A stretch of DNA of 64,000 nucleotides from Gnetum montanum. Lineage: Eukaryota; Streptophyta; Gnetopsida; Gnetales; Gnetaceae. The DNA is taken from the NCBI GenBank assembly GCA_015680685.1, contig MNCI01004447.1:44875-108874 (forward strand). Direction: 5' to 3'. Positions 9,871-20,259 of this stretch are shown here, piece after piece (the first letter of the stretch is position 1; each line of letters opens with the position of its first letter). The notes under the pieces were generated by a model that saw nothing but the letters and a program-made list of their open reading frames with translations, was not told where the DNA came from and did not search any database. A program made the translations under genes and the position numbers.

Positions 9871-10155
9871 AGTCTTTTTGTTAAGGATAGGAAGCAGATT
9901 TTACTGAAGGAGTACAGTTATGAGAAGCTAGACCACTCCATTTTGTGGACCCTGAGTGCAGATGTTGGAAATGGCTACCAGTGCCTGAGGCCTATGAACG
10001 GCATCCACCTCAACATGGATGCTAAGCAGGCAGATAGCCACAATGGTGGTATCCATGATGGCAATGAGCTCATTCTCTTCAAGTGGAAGAAACAGAGCAA
10101 CCAGAAGTGGAGGCTGTTACCTTTCAACTGTAAGATTTCTTTGCAGATGCATTGA
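9871..10155 (+). pseudogene. EUL-type (ricin-B-like) lectin C-terminal fragment
   Basis: The + frame reads 'KQILLKEYSYEKLDHSILWT', then 'GNGYQCLRPMNGIHLNMDA', then 'HNGGIHDGNELILFKWKKQ' and 'NQKWRLLPF'. This matches the C-terminal half of the Euonymus-lectin (EUL, EULS3-like) domain, which ends in a D-G-x-x-x-x-L-x-K-W segment and 'NQxW(K/R)'. These are nucleocytoplasmic carbohydrate-binding proteins linked to stress responses. Only about 85 of roughly 150 domain residues are present; the N-terminal half and start codon are missing. The reading ends at a TGA about ten codons after the usual end. It could be a last exon of a split gene, but no upstream exon is visible within the window. Confidence 0.75.
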
Positions 10156-10717
10156 AAGTGTTCACGAGTTTGCTAAAAACAGTATGTGATTAAACTAACC
10201 ATGTTTTATTTTTCAGCTTTTTAAACTGAACGCAGGAGCTCCTGGTATTTGGAAATGTTGATGTGATCTAAGGTGAAAAGTGGCTGTGGTAGATGTCTAA
10301 AGTCTGCCGGTTGTCTGGTTGTATTCTCATACATGGAATTGTATTCTGTTTTTAATTTAGAACTTTGTCTCAAATGTGATTTCCATGTGAATGTAGCATC
10401 CTCCCAGTTGGATTTCAGACCTGACTATTTTACATCAAAAGAATTGAGTACTGGGCCAAATTATTAAGAATTGAGTAGCCAAATTATTTTGTTTGTTTGC
10501 TACACATGGCCAGTTTTGCATGGATGCAAACTAGTCTTATTTACTGTCACACTGAAATACTGACATATTGCTATTAGGACTCCTTTTTTGCTATATGTTG
10601 CAAGTAAGATTGCAACTCTTTCGTTGCTAATTGTCTTTTTATTTTGATCAATGTTATCATTTGTAGTTGCTGGTTAAATTTGATAAACATCTGTCTTTGG
10701 TTCTGATTCCTGTGTTC
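10156..10717. other. Low-complexity intergenic stretch
   Basis: AT-rich, non-repetitive sequence between the lectin fragment and the minus-strand gene fragment. A short + frame at 10273-10467 has no recognised similarity. Confidence 0.4.
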
Positions 10718-10811
10718 CTATTCAGAGGCAATTGAAGTTGGTGAAAACGGATCATGGCTTTGACTATCCATGTTCTCTGTTTCTGCAACTGGCATTTGAT
10801 GTCCCTGGTAG

Positions 10812-10907
10812 GTAGAGTCATCTTCACGAGGGGGTTTGTTCTGAGGCGCATTCAATGGCCCAACCTGGTTGCTAGGTAGCACATGTGATGCAATAGGCAT
10901 TTGGTTT
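10812..10907. repeat. 96-bp direct repeat, left copy
   Basis: Identical base for base with 12600-12695. It starts 'gtagagtcatcttcacgag' and ends 'ataggcatttggttt'. Together the two copies bracket 10908-12599. Confidence 0.95.
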
Positions 10908-12599
10908 GATGTCCTGGTAGGTAGATGAAACACCACAAAAATTTCAGCAACACTTCCAGACAACTTCAGGGCCTCTGAAACAGCTTCAAGCAGCCCACCA
11001 TGGAGTAAGAAAGATTCTCCTGAAGCCCACAGATCACGATGGCAAATGTCGGTGTCAAGAATCATCAGTTTCAAGTTTCAAAAGTGCAATTTTGGCTAAG
11101 TACATTGTGCAGACGTTGCACAGCGTAAGGATCAACGTCACCAACTTTTGGAGCCCCGAAATTCAGTCAAAATAGGCCGAAATTAAGCACAAGGACCCCC
11201 CATGACCTTTGCCAAGGTCCCTAGCGGTTCCCAGCCTTCAGAAAATCAAGATTCGGGCATTAAATGAGGTATTTTCGGCTACTTACGCTGAAACACTATT
11301 CATTTTACACTGAAACACTATTCATTTTACATTGAAACACTATTCATTTTACGCTGAAACACTGTTCATCTTACGCTGCAGAGCGTAAGATGCGTAAAAC
11401 ACTATTCATCTTACGCTGCAAAGCGTAAGATGCGTAAAACACTATTCATATTACGCTACAGAGCGTAAGCTGCGTGAACACTATTCACTGCGTAAAACAC
11501 TATTCATCTTATGCTCAAACACTATTCATCTTATGCTCAAACACTATTCATCGCGCGAACACTATTCATCGAAGTTTCAAAAAAAATTTCAGAAAAGTTT
11601 CAGAAAATGGCAGAGAATCACCAGCATCAGCAACTTTCAGAACATTTCAGAAAATTTCAGAAAGACTCAGAAACAAAGAAGTTTCATGCAAACGGGGGTC
11701 AAATTTCTCTTGTTGTACATTTCATTGTAAATCGACATATGTGGGCACGTTAGGCCCTCATGTTTAAATTAAATGTACTTTCATGGGCTTGAATTACCCA
11801 TAAATTGTAAAATGCAATGTACCTGGTCAAGAACGTAGCTTGCCGGTACACATCCAACTCGTGCACAACTGTCCGACACACATCCAACTCTCGCCAGCAT
11901 GCATCCAACCCAAGCACAACTGTCTATTGGACACATGTTACCAGATCCACTTTCCTCTCATCTCTCAGCCGTTGATTCCATTCTAAAATTCTGTGTTGGA
12001 GCACGGCCCAACCCTATAAATACCCTGTCAATTCACATAAATCGTGGGGCAATTGGAGGCAAAAATTAGAGACATTGGCAATTTTGAGAAATTACAGAAC
12101 TGGCAATCCTTGGGCGCTCGGCACATCTGACTGTTGGCATCCAAGCATTTCATCACATCACATTATCGCATCATCACTTCAGACATCATCCCGGGGCTTA
12201 GTGCTTGACCTGCCATCCACATGTGCAGCTACACTTCGACCGGTGCATACATTTTTTACAATAAAGTTCATTGCCTCCTATTTATGTTATTTACTTCGGT
12301 TTATGTTTTGTTTACAATACAGCTTTGTTTACGCTTTATTCATAATTCAGTACACTTTATTTATATTTCGTATCGTTGTTCATATTCCGTTTATATCGTT
12401 TACAATAACCCAAGCGCTAGCCATAGCTTACGCTTGGGGAAGTCCTTGGTTGATTTGCGTGCGAACCATCCAAGGCCCTTTGCCTTCGTTCCATTTTCCA
12501 GCTTGCCCTCAAGCGAAGGCAGGGTCAACTGTGGTTGCCCAATAATCTTTCAGTGTCTGTTTCCATTCCAGCCTCACACCGATGATTTAGGTCAGTACA
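10908..12599. mobile_element. 1.69-kb insertion, partly LTR-like
   Basis: The left end (10908-11074) holds a short minus-strand coding-like stretch ('DLWASGESFLLHGGLLEAV') of unknown origin. Next come a short-repeat array (11283-11575) and a promoter-like region with a TATA box at about 12013-12020 ('ctataaatac'), then sequence rich in 'ttcgttta'-like runs to 12420. The TATA region and lack of ORFs suggest a solo LTR or similar piece, but clear TG...CA ends were not found. The flanking duplication of 96 bp is far longer than a retroelement target-site duplication. Confidence 0.45.
11283..11575. repeat. Minisatellite with hairpin units
   Basis: First, roughly 22-bp units of 'acactattcattttac'. 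Then three 40-bp steps, each carrying a hairpin with arms CTTACGCT and AGCGTAAG around a 4-bp loop: 11370-11389, 11410-11429 and, with one changed base, 11450-11469. Last, several 'aaacactattcatc' copies. Confidence 0.85.
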
Positions 12600-12695
12600 G
12601 TAGAGTCATCTTCACGAGGGGGTTTGTTCTGAGGCGCATTCAATGGCCCAACCTGGTTGCTAGGTAGCACATGTGATGCAATAGGCATTTGGTTT
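12600..12695. repeat. 96-bp direct repeat, right copy
   Basis: Identical with 10812-10907. On the minus strand it encodes the shared part of the split gene fragment, 'QMPIASHVLPSNQVGPLN' and following residues. Confidence 0.95.
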
Positions 12696-12989
12696 TTATA
12701 CATATTGCTTGCATGAGATGCCAGGTTTGAAACTCCTAACATACCAGGATGTACAGCTTGTTGAAATGGTGAAGCTACCTAAAGGGGATGGAAATTTTGG
12801 GGTATAAAGTTGAGGAGGAAAGAAAGTTTCTGAAGCAAGTTGTGGCCTGGATGGCATACGCGGAGTAGGTGCAGGATGGGCTAGTCCGAGACAAAAAATG
12901 ATCAGGTATGGATGACTGAGGGGTTCTAGGGTAACCTTGTTGATTGTTAATGTATTTGGTTTGAATGGGATTCCGAGTTCCCAAGTCAA

Positions 12990-13077
12990 TTTTTTAGCAT
13001 TGAGATTGTACCTTGAAGAAGCCTTGTACCGTATTTTTTAGCATTGAGATTGTACCTTGAATAAGCCTTGTAACGTA
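12990..13077. repeat. 44-bp tandem duplication
   Basis: Two adjacent units starting 'ttttttagcattgagattg' at 12990 and 13034, differing at two positions. They abut the left edge of the palindromic array. Confidence 0.9.
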
Positions 13078-14925
13078 CGTCTCTACATTGGGCCAACGTA
13101 CTCAGGCCTGCCTCAGCGTAGAGGGATTTGGGAGATAAAGTGATGAATTTGGTGTTCTTCATAGGCTCCAAGGTTCTATGGTTTGTCCGGAGTGAATTTG
13201 GTCCTTTTATTGTCAAACTTAGGCAACTTGGGGTGGACTACATTGAGATTTGAGATTTAAGAGTGACTATGTTGGCCCAGCGTAGTCACCATCTCTCCTC
13301 AACATAGTCAGGGTTTTGATACTGAAAAGTGGTGAATCTTGGCTTAACTTTTGTGTTTGATGGTCTCAATGCATCCCAGCAAAGTCTAAGTCTTGTAACT
13401 AAAAATGGTGTTTTCTTGGTTGAATTTGGCTTGGTTTGGAATTCAAGATGTAGACTATGCTAGGCTCTAAAAGGGACTATGCTAGTCTAGTGTAGTCCCA
13501 ATTTCCCATTAGCATAGTCCAGACTTGGGATGGTCAACAAAGGTTTTTGTGGTCAAAAGAGGTTTCAAAAAGGCCCCAGGTTTACTAGCAATGGATTTAA
13601 TTTATTTTTGGAATTTTTTGGTGAATTTTTTATGGAGTACGTTGGGCTTGGGTAGGGACTACCCTTGCCAAGCGTAGTCCCAACTATCCCTATTATAGTT
13701 AAGATGGAAGTTGTCAAAAAATGTTAAGAAAAATATAAGTTTTGTAGTCAAATAGGCTAAGACAAGGTTTTAGGGTTTATTGACATCAGTTTTAAATCAC
13801 TTTTGACAAGTTTCAGTTAGTTTTTTGGTGGACTATACTAGGCTTTGGTAGGGACTATGCTGGCCAATGTAGTCAAAGTTGGAATGATAAAAAATAGTGA
13901 AAAATTGTATGTTCTATGGTTAGACACCCTCAAATGGAGTTTTAAGGTTTCTTCAAATGAAGTTTTAGGGTGTCTTGGAGGCCGATTTGAATGATTCTTG
14001 CTATATTGGGCCTTGGGTAGGGACTACGTCAGCTTAGCGTAGTTCCAACTTCCCATCTAGCATAGTTTGGTGTTTGTACATGAAAATTGTGAACAAGTGG
14101 CTAGGTTTGCCTTAGTTGTCAATTTCATGGTATTTTAGGTTGTTCCAAGAATCGATTTTATTAGTTTTGGGGCAGTCTTGGCTATCTTAAAGTGGACTAC
14201 ACTGTCCCAACTTCCCCTTAGCATAGTTAGGATTCAAGAATAAGAAAAAATGAGTTTTATTGTTAAAGTGGACTCTGGTAGACCCAGGACTCCTAAAAGT
14301 GAACTTTGAGCCGTTTTCATTAATTTTTGGCAAATTTAGATGGACTAAATCGGTCTTGGGTGAGAACTATGATAGCCCGATGTAGTCCCAATTTTCCGTC
14401 AGCATAGTGAGTTTGGAAAATTTCCCATCAGCGTGAAGTGAACTTTGAGCCGTTTTCATTAATTTTTGGCACATTTAGATGGACTAAATTGGTCTTGGGT
14501 GAGAACTATGATAGCCCGATGTAGTCCCAATTTTCCGTCAGCATAGTGAGTTTGGAAAATTTCCCATCAGCGTAGTGAGTTTGGAAAAACTGGAATAATT
14601 AAGTTTTACTACCGATATCAACTCCGATGGGCCCCAAAACTCTCAAAACTAAACCGTGGGCTGATGAAACTTCTTTCATAAATTTTTAGACAAGTCTAGG
14701 GGGGCTACGCTGAGCCTAGGAGGGACTACGATCCCAATTTCCTTCAGTAATCCAGGCTTTGTGGTGGATCTCACGGTGGGACAGGCTTTGGTGAGGTTCC
14801 AAGGTTTTTTCAAAAGTTAACTGGATTTATTTATAGTCAATTTTAGCATTTTTCATGTAGACTACTCGGGGCAGCACCAATGACTATGCTGGCTCAACAT
14901 AGTTAAGGGTGTTCTTAGGTAACCC
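13070..14925. repeat. Tandem array with palindromic cores (type 1)
   Basis: About eleven diverged units of roughly 140-215 bp. Many carry an imperfect palindrome close to GACTACGCTGG/CCAGCGTAGTC followed by 'cccaacttcccat' and a third 'cagcgtagtc' copy. Clear examples are 13265-13287, 13657-13679 and 14022-14044. Core starts are near 13085, 13262, 13455, 13640, 13835, 14002, 14195, 14345, 14484, 14700 and 14870. No protein coding is supported. One unit is recently duplicated (14297-14574). Confidence 0.8.
14297..14574. repeat. 139-bp young tandem duplication inside the array
   Basis: Two adjacent copies, 14297-14435 and 14436-14574, starting 'aagtgaactttgagccg', with only a few differences, while other units of the array are much more diverged. 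Confidence 0.9.
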
Positions 14926-15765
14926 ATCCAATTGCAATAGTGTCATGAAAGAATTCCAAACTACCCATATTTGTAAGAACTTTTGTTGCGCTAATCATGA
15001 AATATTGAGGTGCTTGTCAAAATATGCTCATGGGTAGCACAGATGCTGGTAAAGATTATGGCTCTTTACTAATATAAGCCTTATCATTTCAACAAGTGCA
15101 GCATTGGTGATTGCTAGGATGGAAATGAACATTCCAATGCCTATTCATTGTAGATGTGTGAACCCTCTTTGATGGCAAGTGTATTTTTTGAAACAACTAG
15201 AACAAAAAATCGATCATAAAATGCACATTAACACGCTGCTGAATATGTTAAATATGTATATATATGTTGCAGGAGCAGTGGAATGACCAATACGGTTTTT
15301 CATCATCTCTCCCTGTAAGATGGACAATGTTGTGGTTTGGTTACAGACAATGTTGTGGTTTGGTTAAGGACAGTGTTTATAGTAATTTAACTCTTCCACT
15401 TAAGTTACTGGTGTTATATGCCAGGGATTTCCCAATTTTCTTGCACCTATTTTTTTTTCATCTTTCATTTCTTTTACTTACTGCAACCTTGTCAAAGGAT
15501 CTAAGTTTGTGTGTGTAAGTCTTATTACCCCTGTAATTCTGCTTTCCTACCAAGATTCATACAATAGCGTTACATCTGAAGGTACTGCAATTCTCCAATA
15601 TTGAAGGCCATCGATCTATGCCTTGGAGTAATGGCAACCAACATCCCTCACTTGGCAAAGTGGGGGCTTAAGTGCTGGTACGAATGATGACAATGCCATT
15701 GTGCCAGTTCCAGCAGGATAAATCACACTAAAGATAGAAATTGTCCTGAATTGGCCCAGGTACGA
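14926..15765. other. No supported gene
   Basis: Non-repetitive AT-rich sequence. An exon-like block 'gagcagtggaatgaccaa' near 15271, flanked by 'ttgcag' and 'gtaaga', is suggestive but too short to assign. Confidence 0.4.
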
Positions 15766-15919
15766 ATCAACAATGTGAGCTCCAATGAGTGGGGTAAGGA
15801 AACATGTGGTAAGGAAACATGTTTCAGTTCAGTTGGAGGTGTATCAACAATGTGAGCTCCAATGAGTGGGGTAAGGAAACATGTGGTAAGGAAACATGTT
15901 TCAGTTCAGTTGGAGGTGT
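15766..15919. repeat. Perfect 77-bp tandem duplication
   Basis: Copies at 15766-15842 and 15843-15919 are identical. Each holds an inner 15-bp doublet 'ggtaaggaaacatgt'. Confidence 0.95.
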
Positions 15920-17337
15920 TGTTAGAGGCTATAGTGGCACTTATGCTGAGACCCTTTTTTCTTGCAGGTGCATCGCCCCTTTTGCTTTTTTTAGTTGTGT
16001 AGGTGTTCCTGCAGGTGGTGGCTGGTGATTCAAGATTTGGGCGTGGTGGTAGTAGGTGACGCTAAATTTGGGCATAGTGAAGGCGAGTGATCAGAAGGCT
16101 ATCACCAATAGTGACCCAGGGTAGTGACCCAGGGCAGTGCAAAGAGTCAAGGCGTCGGAGAGAGCAGTGGCCACGACTAAGATGGCTTGCATTGGTGATT
16201 CAGCAGCCCAGTTTGCTGGTTCACGTGGCCTAGGCAGGCCTGTGCAGGATGGCCACAGGGCAGGGGGGCACGAAAGCAAGGGGGAAGGTGCCGGTGGTAG
16301 GATTGCTGTTACTTACGCTAGCGTAGTTAATAATTGTTTTTAGTCGCAGGTCATTTTGAGGAGATTTTTGCCAAATTCTGTAACTTACGTTTTTATGTTT
16401 CACTATACTTTGTAATGATGCGGTCCTGAGCCAGATATGGATTTATCTTTCATCTTATTTATGCAAAAGGGTTTGAATCACGGGCAGGGCTTTGAATTTT
16501 AAAACATTTTGTAGCAGGACAATCGGTTCCCGAGAAAATACATGGTAATGTTGTATCCGAAGAAACAGAGCAACGGAAATCTTCTTGTGTTAATTTCAAA
16601 AATGATATATAAAGTTAAGAGGTGCCGCTTCTCTGTAATCGCCTACAATGTATGTTTGGTACCCAGCCATGAATGTAGTGTGTTCTGGGAATGATATTTA
16701 TAATTTCAAATAATCCATTTACATCATTTCTTGTGATTTTTTTCTTTTTCCATGGTCTCTTGTGCATGGATATAGATAAGCTCATGTACGTTGAGTCGGG
16801 AAGGACTTTCTTGTTTCATTGTCCTATAGTAAAAAGGAATATATCAAGTCTCAAACATATTTAGTTGTGCATAGAATAGACCAAAGACCACCTGCCTAGC
16901 TTCATCATTTCAGAATTTATAATTATTATCACTAATATAATTATTGTCATGAAACATAGCAAGGCTGATTGGCCCATCATTAATGGTCAAATATTGTTTT
17001 GTTGACCTTTCATTTCTACACTTTCGAGTAGGGAAAATCACCCAAAAGCCAACCATTGGGTTAAAACTAACACATCCATGAACATCATCATTTCTATTAT
17101 CTAATGAAAAATTATATTTATCATCTACATCACCTTTGAAAGTAGGGTTGGTTGGGTTTTACCTAAGCATTTTGTTTATATTTTATGTTATATGTATAAA
17201 AGAATGGGAGATGAAACAATCAGGCTATGAAGTAAAGCTTGGTGATAAAATGCGAACATAAAAGTGTAAAACAGAGCATAATAGATCATAGCGTGCACAT
17301 AAGAGAGATAAAAGGGAAGCCATAAATTCACCAGAAA
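15920..17337. other. No supported gene
   Basis: The stretch 16080-16340 is GC-richer than its surroundings and has a + frame at 16137-16343 and an overlapping minus frame, neither recognised. 16344-17337 is AT-rich with no coding sign. Confidence 0.4.
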
Positions 17338-18540
17338 ACCCCTAGAAAAACCCACGGAAATGCCAATTTTAGTCATTCCAAAGGTGTTTTGGCCTTCCAA
17401 GCCCAAATATGAACATGGGGTACCATTTTCTACTTGGGAAGTAAGGATATAACAACTTTTGAAGCAATTTTTTACTCTAAAATGTTGAAGTATACAAGAT
17501 TGTAGTTTACAGACTACATATCTCACACTTACAATGAATCCTTATCTCGAATTGGGAAATGAAGGTTTCAACATGAATTTTTGGTAGAGTTTAATTGGTC
17601 ACTCTTTGTTGATGTTTGAAGGATTAACCCGAGAAACATTGCCAAAGAATACAAAACACCACTACAGATCTATCACCAACGTTCCCTCTTTTCGCCTGAT
17701 CTAGTAGTATTGAACCATGCCCAAGAGTGCTTGCGGTGATGGGAGAAGGTTATGATGGTGAAATAGTAGTGAGGTCATATGGAAATGGTTATGAAGGTTG
17801 ACAGTGCATTCTAATCATTGACATCATGGCTACACTATGGCACAAACATGTTGGTCAATCCATTTGGGCTTTACACTTTGTGTTTTGAATTGTGGTTGAC
17901 TTGGCAGATGCATTTGAGGAACCAACATCTTGCTCCAAGGTTAGTTCAGCCATTAGGCTTCTCCCTTTGTATGTTTGGAGCCATTGAGATGTCCTTGAGG
18001 CTTCATTGACCACTGGGCTTCTTAGAAATTTTCTTTCCCTTCTTTTTTTTTGTGGGGTAAAACATTCATTAGGTTTCTTTGCCAAAATTAGTTTTGATTT
18101 GCTTTTTCCATTGAGTGAGATGTGTTACAGTTAATGGAATAGATGGTTTCCCATTAAATGAAGTGTGTTACATTCAATGGACTTGATGGTGGATCATGAT
18201 GAAGGGATGTCGTATGGCCATAGTGAATGAGTGTTAAACATTAGTCAACATTATCATCAAAGGTAAGGAAGGTTATAATCAAGCTATGGGGTTGGGATCA
18301 AGGGAATGGTAATGGAAATGATATGAAACAAACACTCTTGGCATAGTAGGATAGACTCACCAAATCTTGCACATTGATGTCATGTGGTGGCTTGCCACTG
18401 TAATGAGTGGCACCTTCACCATGACTCCAAGCTTCATCCTACAAACACAACTCAAAGAGAATAAGAAAACCAGAAGAGAAAAATCATGTTGTTACAATGA
18501 AATACATAAGCCCATGTAGAATAGTCAGCAAACCTGATTA
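17338..18540 (-). other. 3' non-coding region of copy 1
   Basis: No gene. It parallels 36310-37440 of copy 3, for example 'gaatacaaaacaccactac' near 17648 against 'gaatacaaaacatcattg' near 36598. The first 240 bp also match 25790-26045. Confidence 0.6.
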
Positions 18541-18560
18541 CCAAAGGTCACATGCATTGT

Positions 18561-18702
18561 CAGTTTAAGGCCTTGGTAGGTCATGGTGCCAGTTTAAGGT
18601 CTTAGTAGACTGTATTGCTAGTTTAAAGTCTTAGTGGAATGTGTTGCCAGTTTAAGCCTTTGGTAGGCCATCTTGTCATTTTAAGGCCTTGGTAGGCCAT
18701 GG
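18561..18702. repeat. GGCC motif array
   Basis: Five units of about 30 bp near the form 'cagtttaaggccttggtagg' plus 'ccatggtgc'. Each has two GGCC steps that can pair. Related units occur at 7481-7565, 19235-19292, 19735-19855, 28405-28475, 37463-37576, 41330-41352 and 41610-41640. Confidence 0.8.
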
Positions 18703-18721
18703 AAAGAAGGCTTGCTTATTA

Positions 18722-18955
18722 ATTGTTAGTAGCTACATGTAGTGACTTTAGATAGAAATGATTGACTGGATTGGCCAACTCATTCCCATCCATGTTTTCT
18801 ACTTAGTAGTCCCCATTATCATAGGCCTTGGTGATCAAGAAAGGCCCTTCCCAATTGGCTGAGAATTTGTTCACACGATCATAGACAGCTTTGAGGACTA
18901 GGTCCTCTTCCTTGATCTTGTGCTTGTTGAAGTTATAAGGATGCTATGGTGTCCA
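18722..18955 (-). pseudogene. Integrase C-terminal tail of copy 1
   Basis: The minus strand reads 'KEEDLVLKAVYDRVNKFSAN' then 'WEGPFLITKAYDNGDY', then 'NPVNHFYLKSLH'. This is the GxL-x-K / N-W-E-G-P tail that ends gypsy polyproteins after the integrase core. The catalytic core itself is absent; the next sequence upstream on this strand is spacer, not integrase. The equivalent tail of copy 3 is near 37620-37840. Confidence 0.75.
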
Positions 18956-18965
18956 TACTCTAATC

Positions 18966-20259
18966 ATGCATATCCACCATAAGCACATTAAATATCACCT
19001 AGGTAAAAATAAGTAAATACTGCTTAAAATGATATAAAATACCTTAGTAAATATGAAAACACATGTTATCCCATTGTCAATCAAAATGAGAATAAGGTCA
19101 ACTAAGGCTATAAGATGTAGGTGAAGACAAATTAGATGGAATGAAGGCCAAAAACAGTTAAATGAAAATTAAAATAAGTTGAAACAACACAATAACATGG
19201 AAAATAATGTCAAATATGGAAAACAAGATTACACTAGGTTAGTTTTAGGCCCTAGTAGGCCATGTTGCGAGTTTATGGCCTTGGTAGGTCATAGCTACAT
19301 GATGTCAGATGATGGTGAAAGCTTGTCAAATTCCATCACTTAACACTAATCAAAGGCTAGATAGAAGGGAACAAAGGCTATAATAGTGAAAACAAAGATA
19401 AATGTGATGAAACTAAAGGCTAGATGAGGTCAATTGATGGTAATGAGGACCAACAATCCAAAACAAAGTTAAAACAAGTCAAAACTCCATGAAACAAGGC
19501 CAAATCCATCCAAATGGAATACATGTGATAAAACTTGGACAATACTAGTCAAACAGGGTTAGCTTTTGCTAGTTTTAGGCCTTAGTAGGCCATGGCATGG
19601 GGCTATAGGGTTTTCGAAAGAGTTTGGACATATGAGGGGGTCATTTTAGGGCTATTTTAAGCAAAATTGACATTTTTTCTTATGACTATGATGGGCCCTA
19701 TTGCTGACTATGTTGGTCCAATGTAGCCATGCATTCTCTAATTCTAGGCCCTTGTAGACCATGGCATTGCTAGTTTTAGGCCTTAATGGGCCGTGCTACT
19801 AGCTTAAGGTCCTAATAGGCCATATTTCCAATTTAAGGTCTTAGTGAACTATGGTTCATATGTTTTTTGGTAGGTATAGGATGCTCTCAAAAGAGCATAT
19901 ATGGCTAGAGCCAATAACAAAACATGATATAACATTGTAAAGGTAAATATATGATCGACAAAGGAATTGATGAGATGTTTACCACAAACTTGTTGTTTGA
20001 TCTTTGAGAGATCAAGGAATTCTTTTGGCATGATTCTATGATCACTGTTTCTCTCGTTTAGCATGGCAAGTTGTAGGCATTTTTGTTGATTATCTCATGT
20101 TGTAGAGTTGGCGTTGTTTGCATCATTATTGTTCTTATCGTGGTTGGCCCCAATCTAAGTATTGAGAGTTTCCTCTTGAAACTCTACCTTTAAACCTCAA
20201 TCAATGTTGACATAGTTAATTGAAGGTAGTAACACATTATCCCCATGCATTACAATTTC
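18966..20259 (-). other. Spacer between protease and the pol scar, copy 1
   Basis: From 18966 to 19640 it matches 41110-41640 of copy 3, for example 'ccataagcacatta' in both. It holds GGCC motif units and one palindromic type 1 core near 19680-19730. 19860-20259 continues the gag-pol frame past the protease in broken form. No separate gene. Confidence 0.6.

Larger units (their letters stand above)
10718..12989 (-). pseudogene. Unidentified host-gene fragment, split by an insertion
   Basis: Minus-strand coding-like text runs from about 12950 to 12600 and resumes at 10907 to 10718. It is rich in Pro, Ser, Gln and Asn: 'GLAHPAPTPRMPSRPQ', 'FFPPQLYTPKFPSPL', 'FQQAVHPGMLGVSNLASH', 'QMPIASHVLPSNQVGPLN', 'APQNKPPREDDSTYQGHQ', ending 'DPFSPTSIASE'. 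A frameshift lies near 12780. The two parts overlap by an identical 96-bp block, so the original frame is continuous when the 1.69 kb between the blocks is ignored. I do not recognise the gene; the composition fits a disordered tail of a nuclear regulatory protein, which is only a guess. Confidence 0.5.

Noticed and set aside
11474-11767. Three overlapping + strand frames
   Set aside because: They arise from the 'acactattcat' minisatellite and following 'tttcagaaa' repeats.
13070-14925. Possible CRISPR-like array
   Set aside because: Units are long and diverged, repeats are not identical, and the context is a plant nuclear genome with retroelements.
16137-16343. GC-rich open frame, both strands open
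   Set aside because: Overlapping frames on both strands are expected from base composition; no motif or repeat support.
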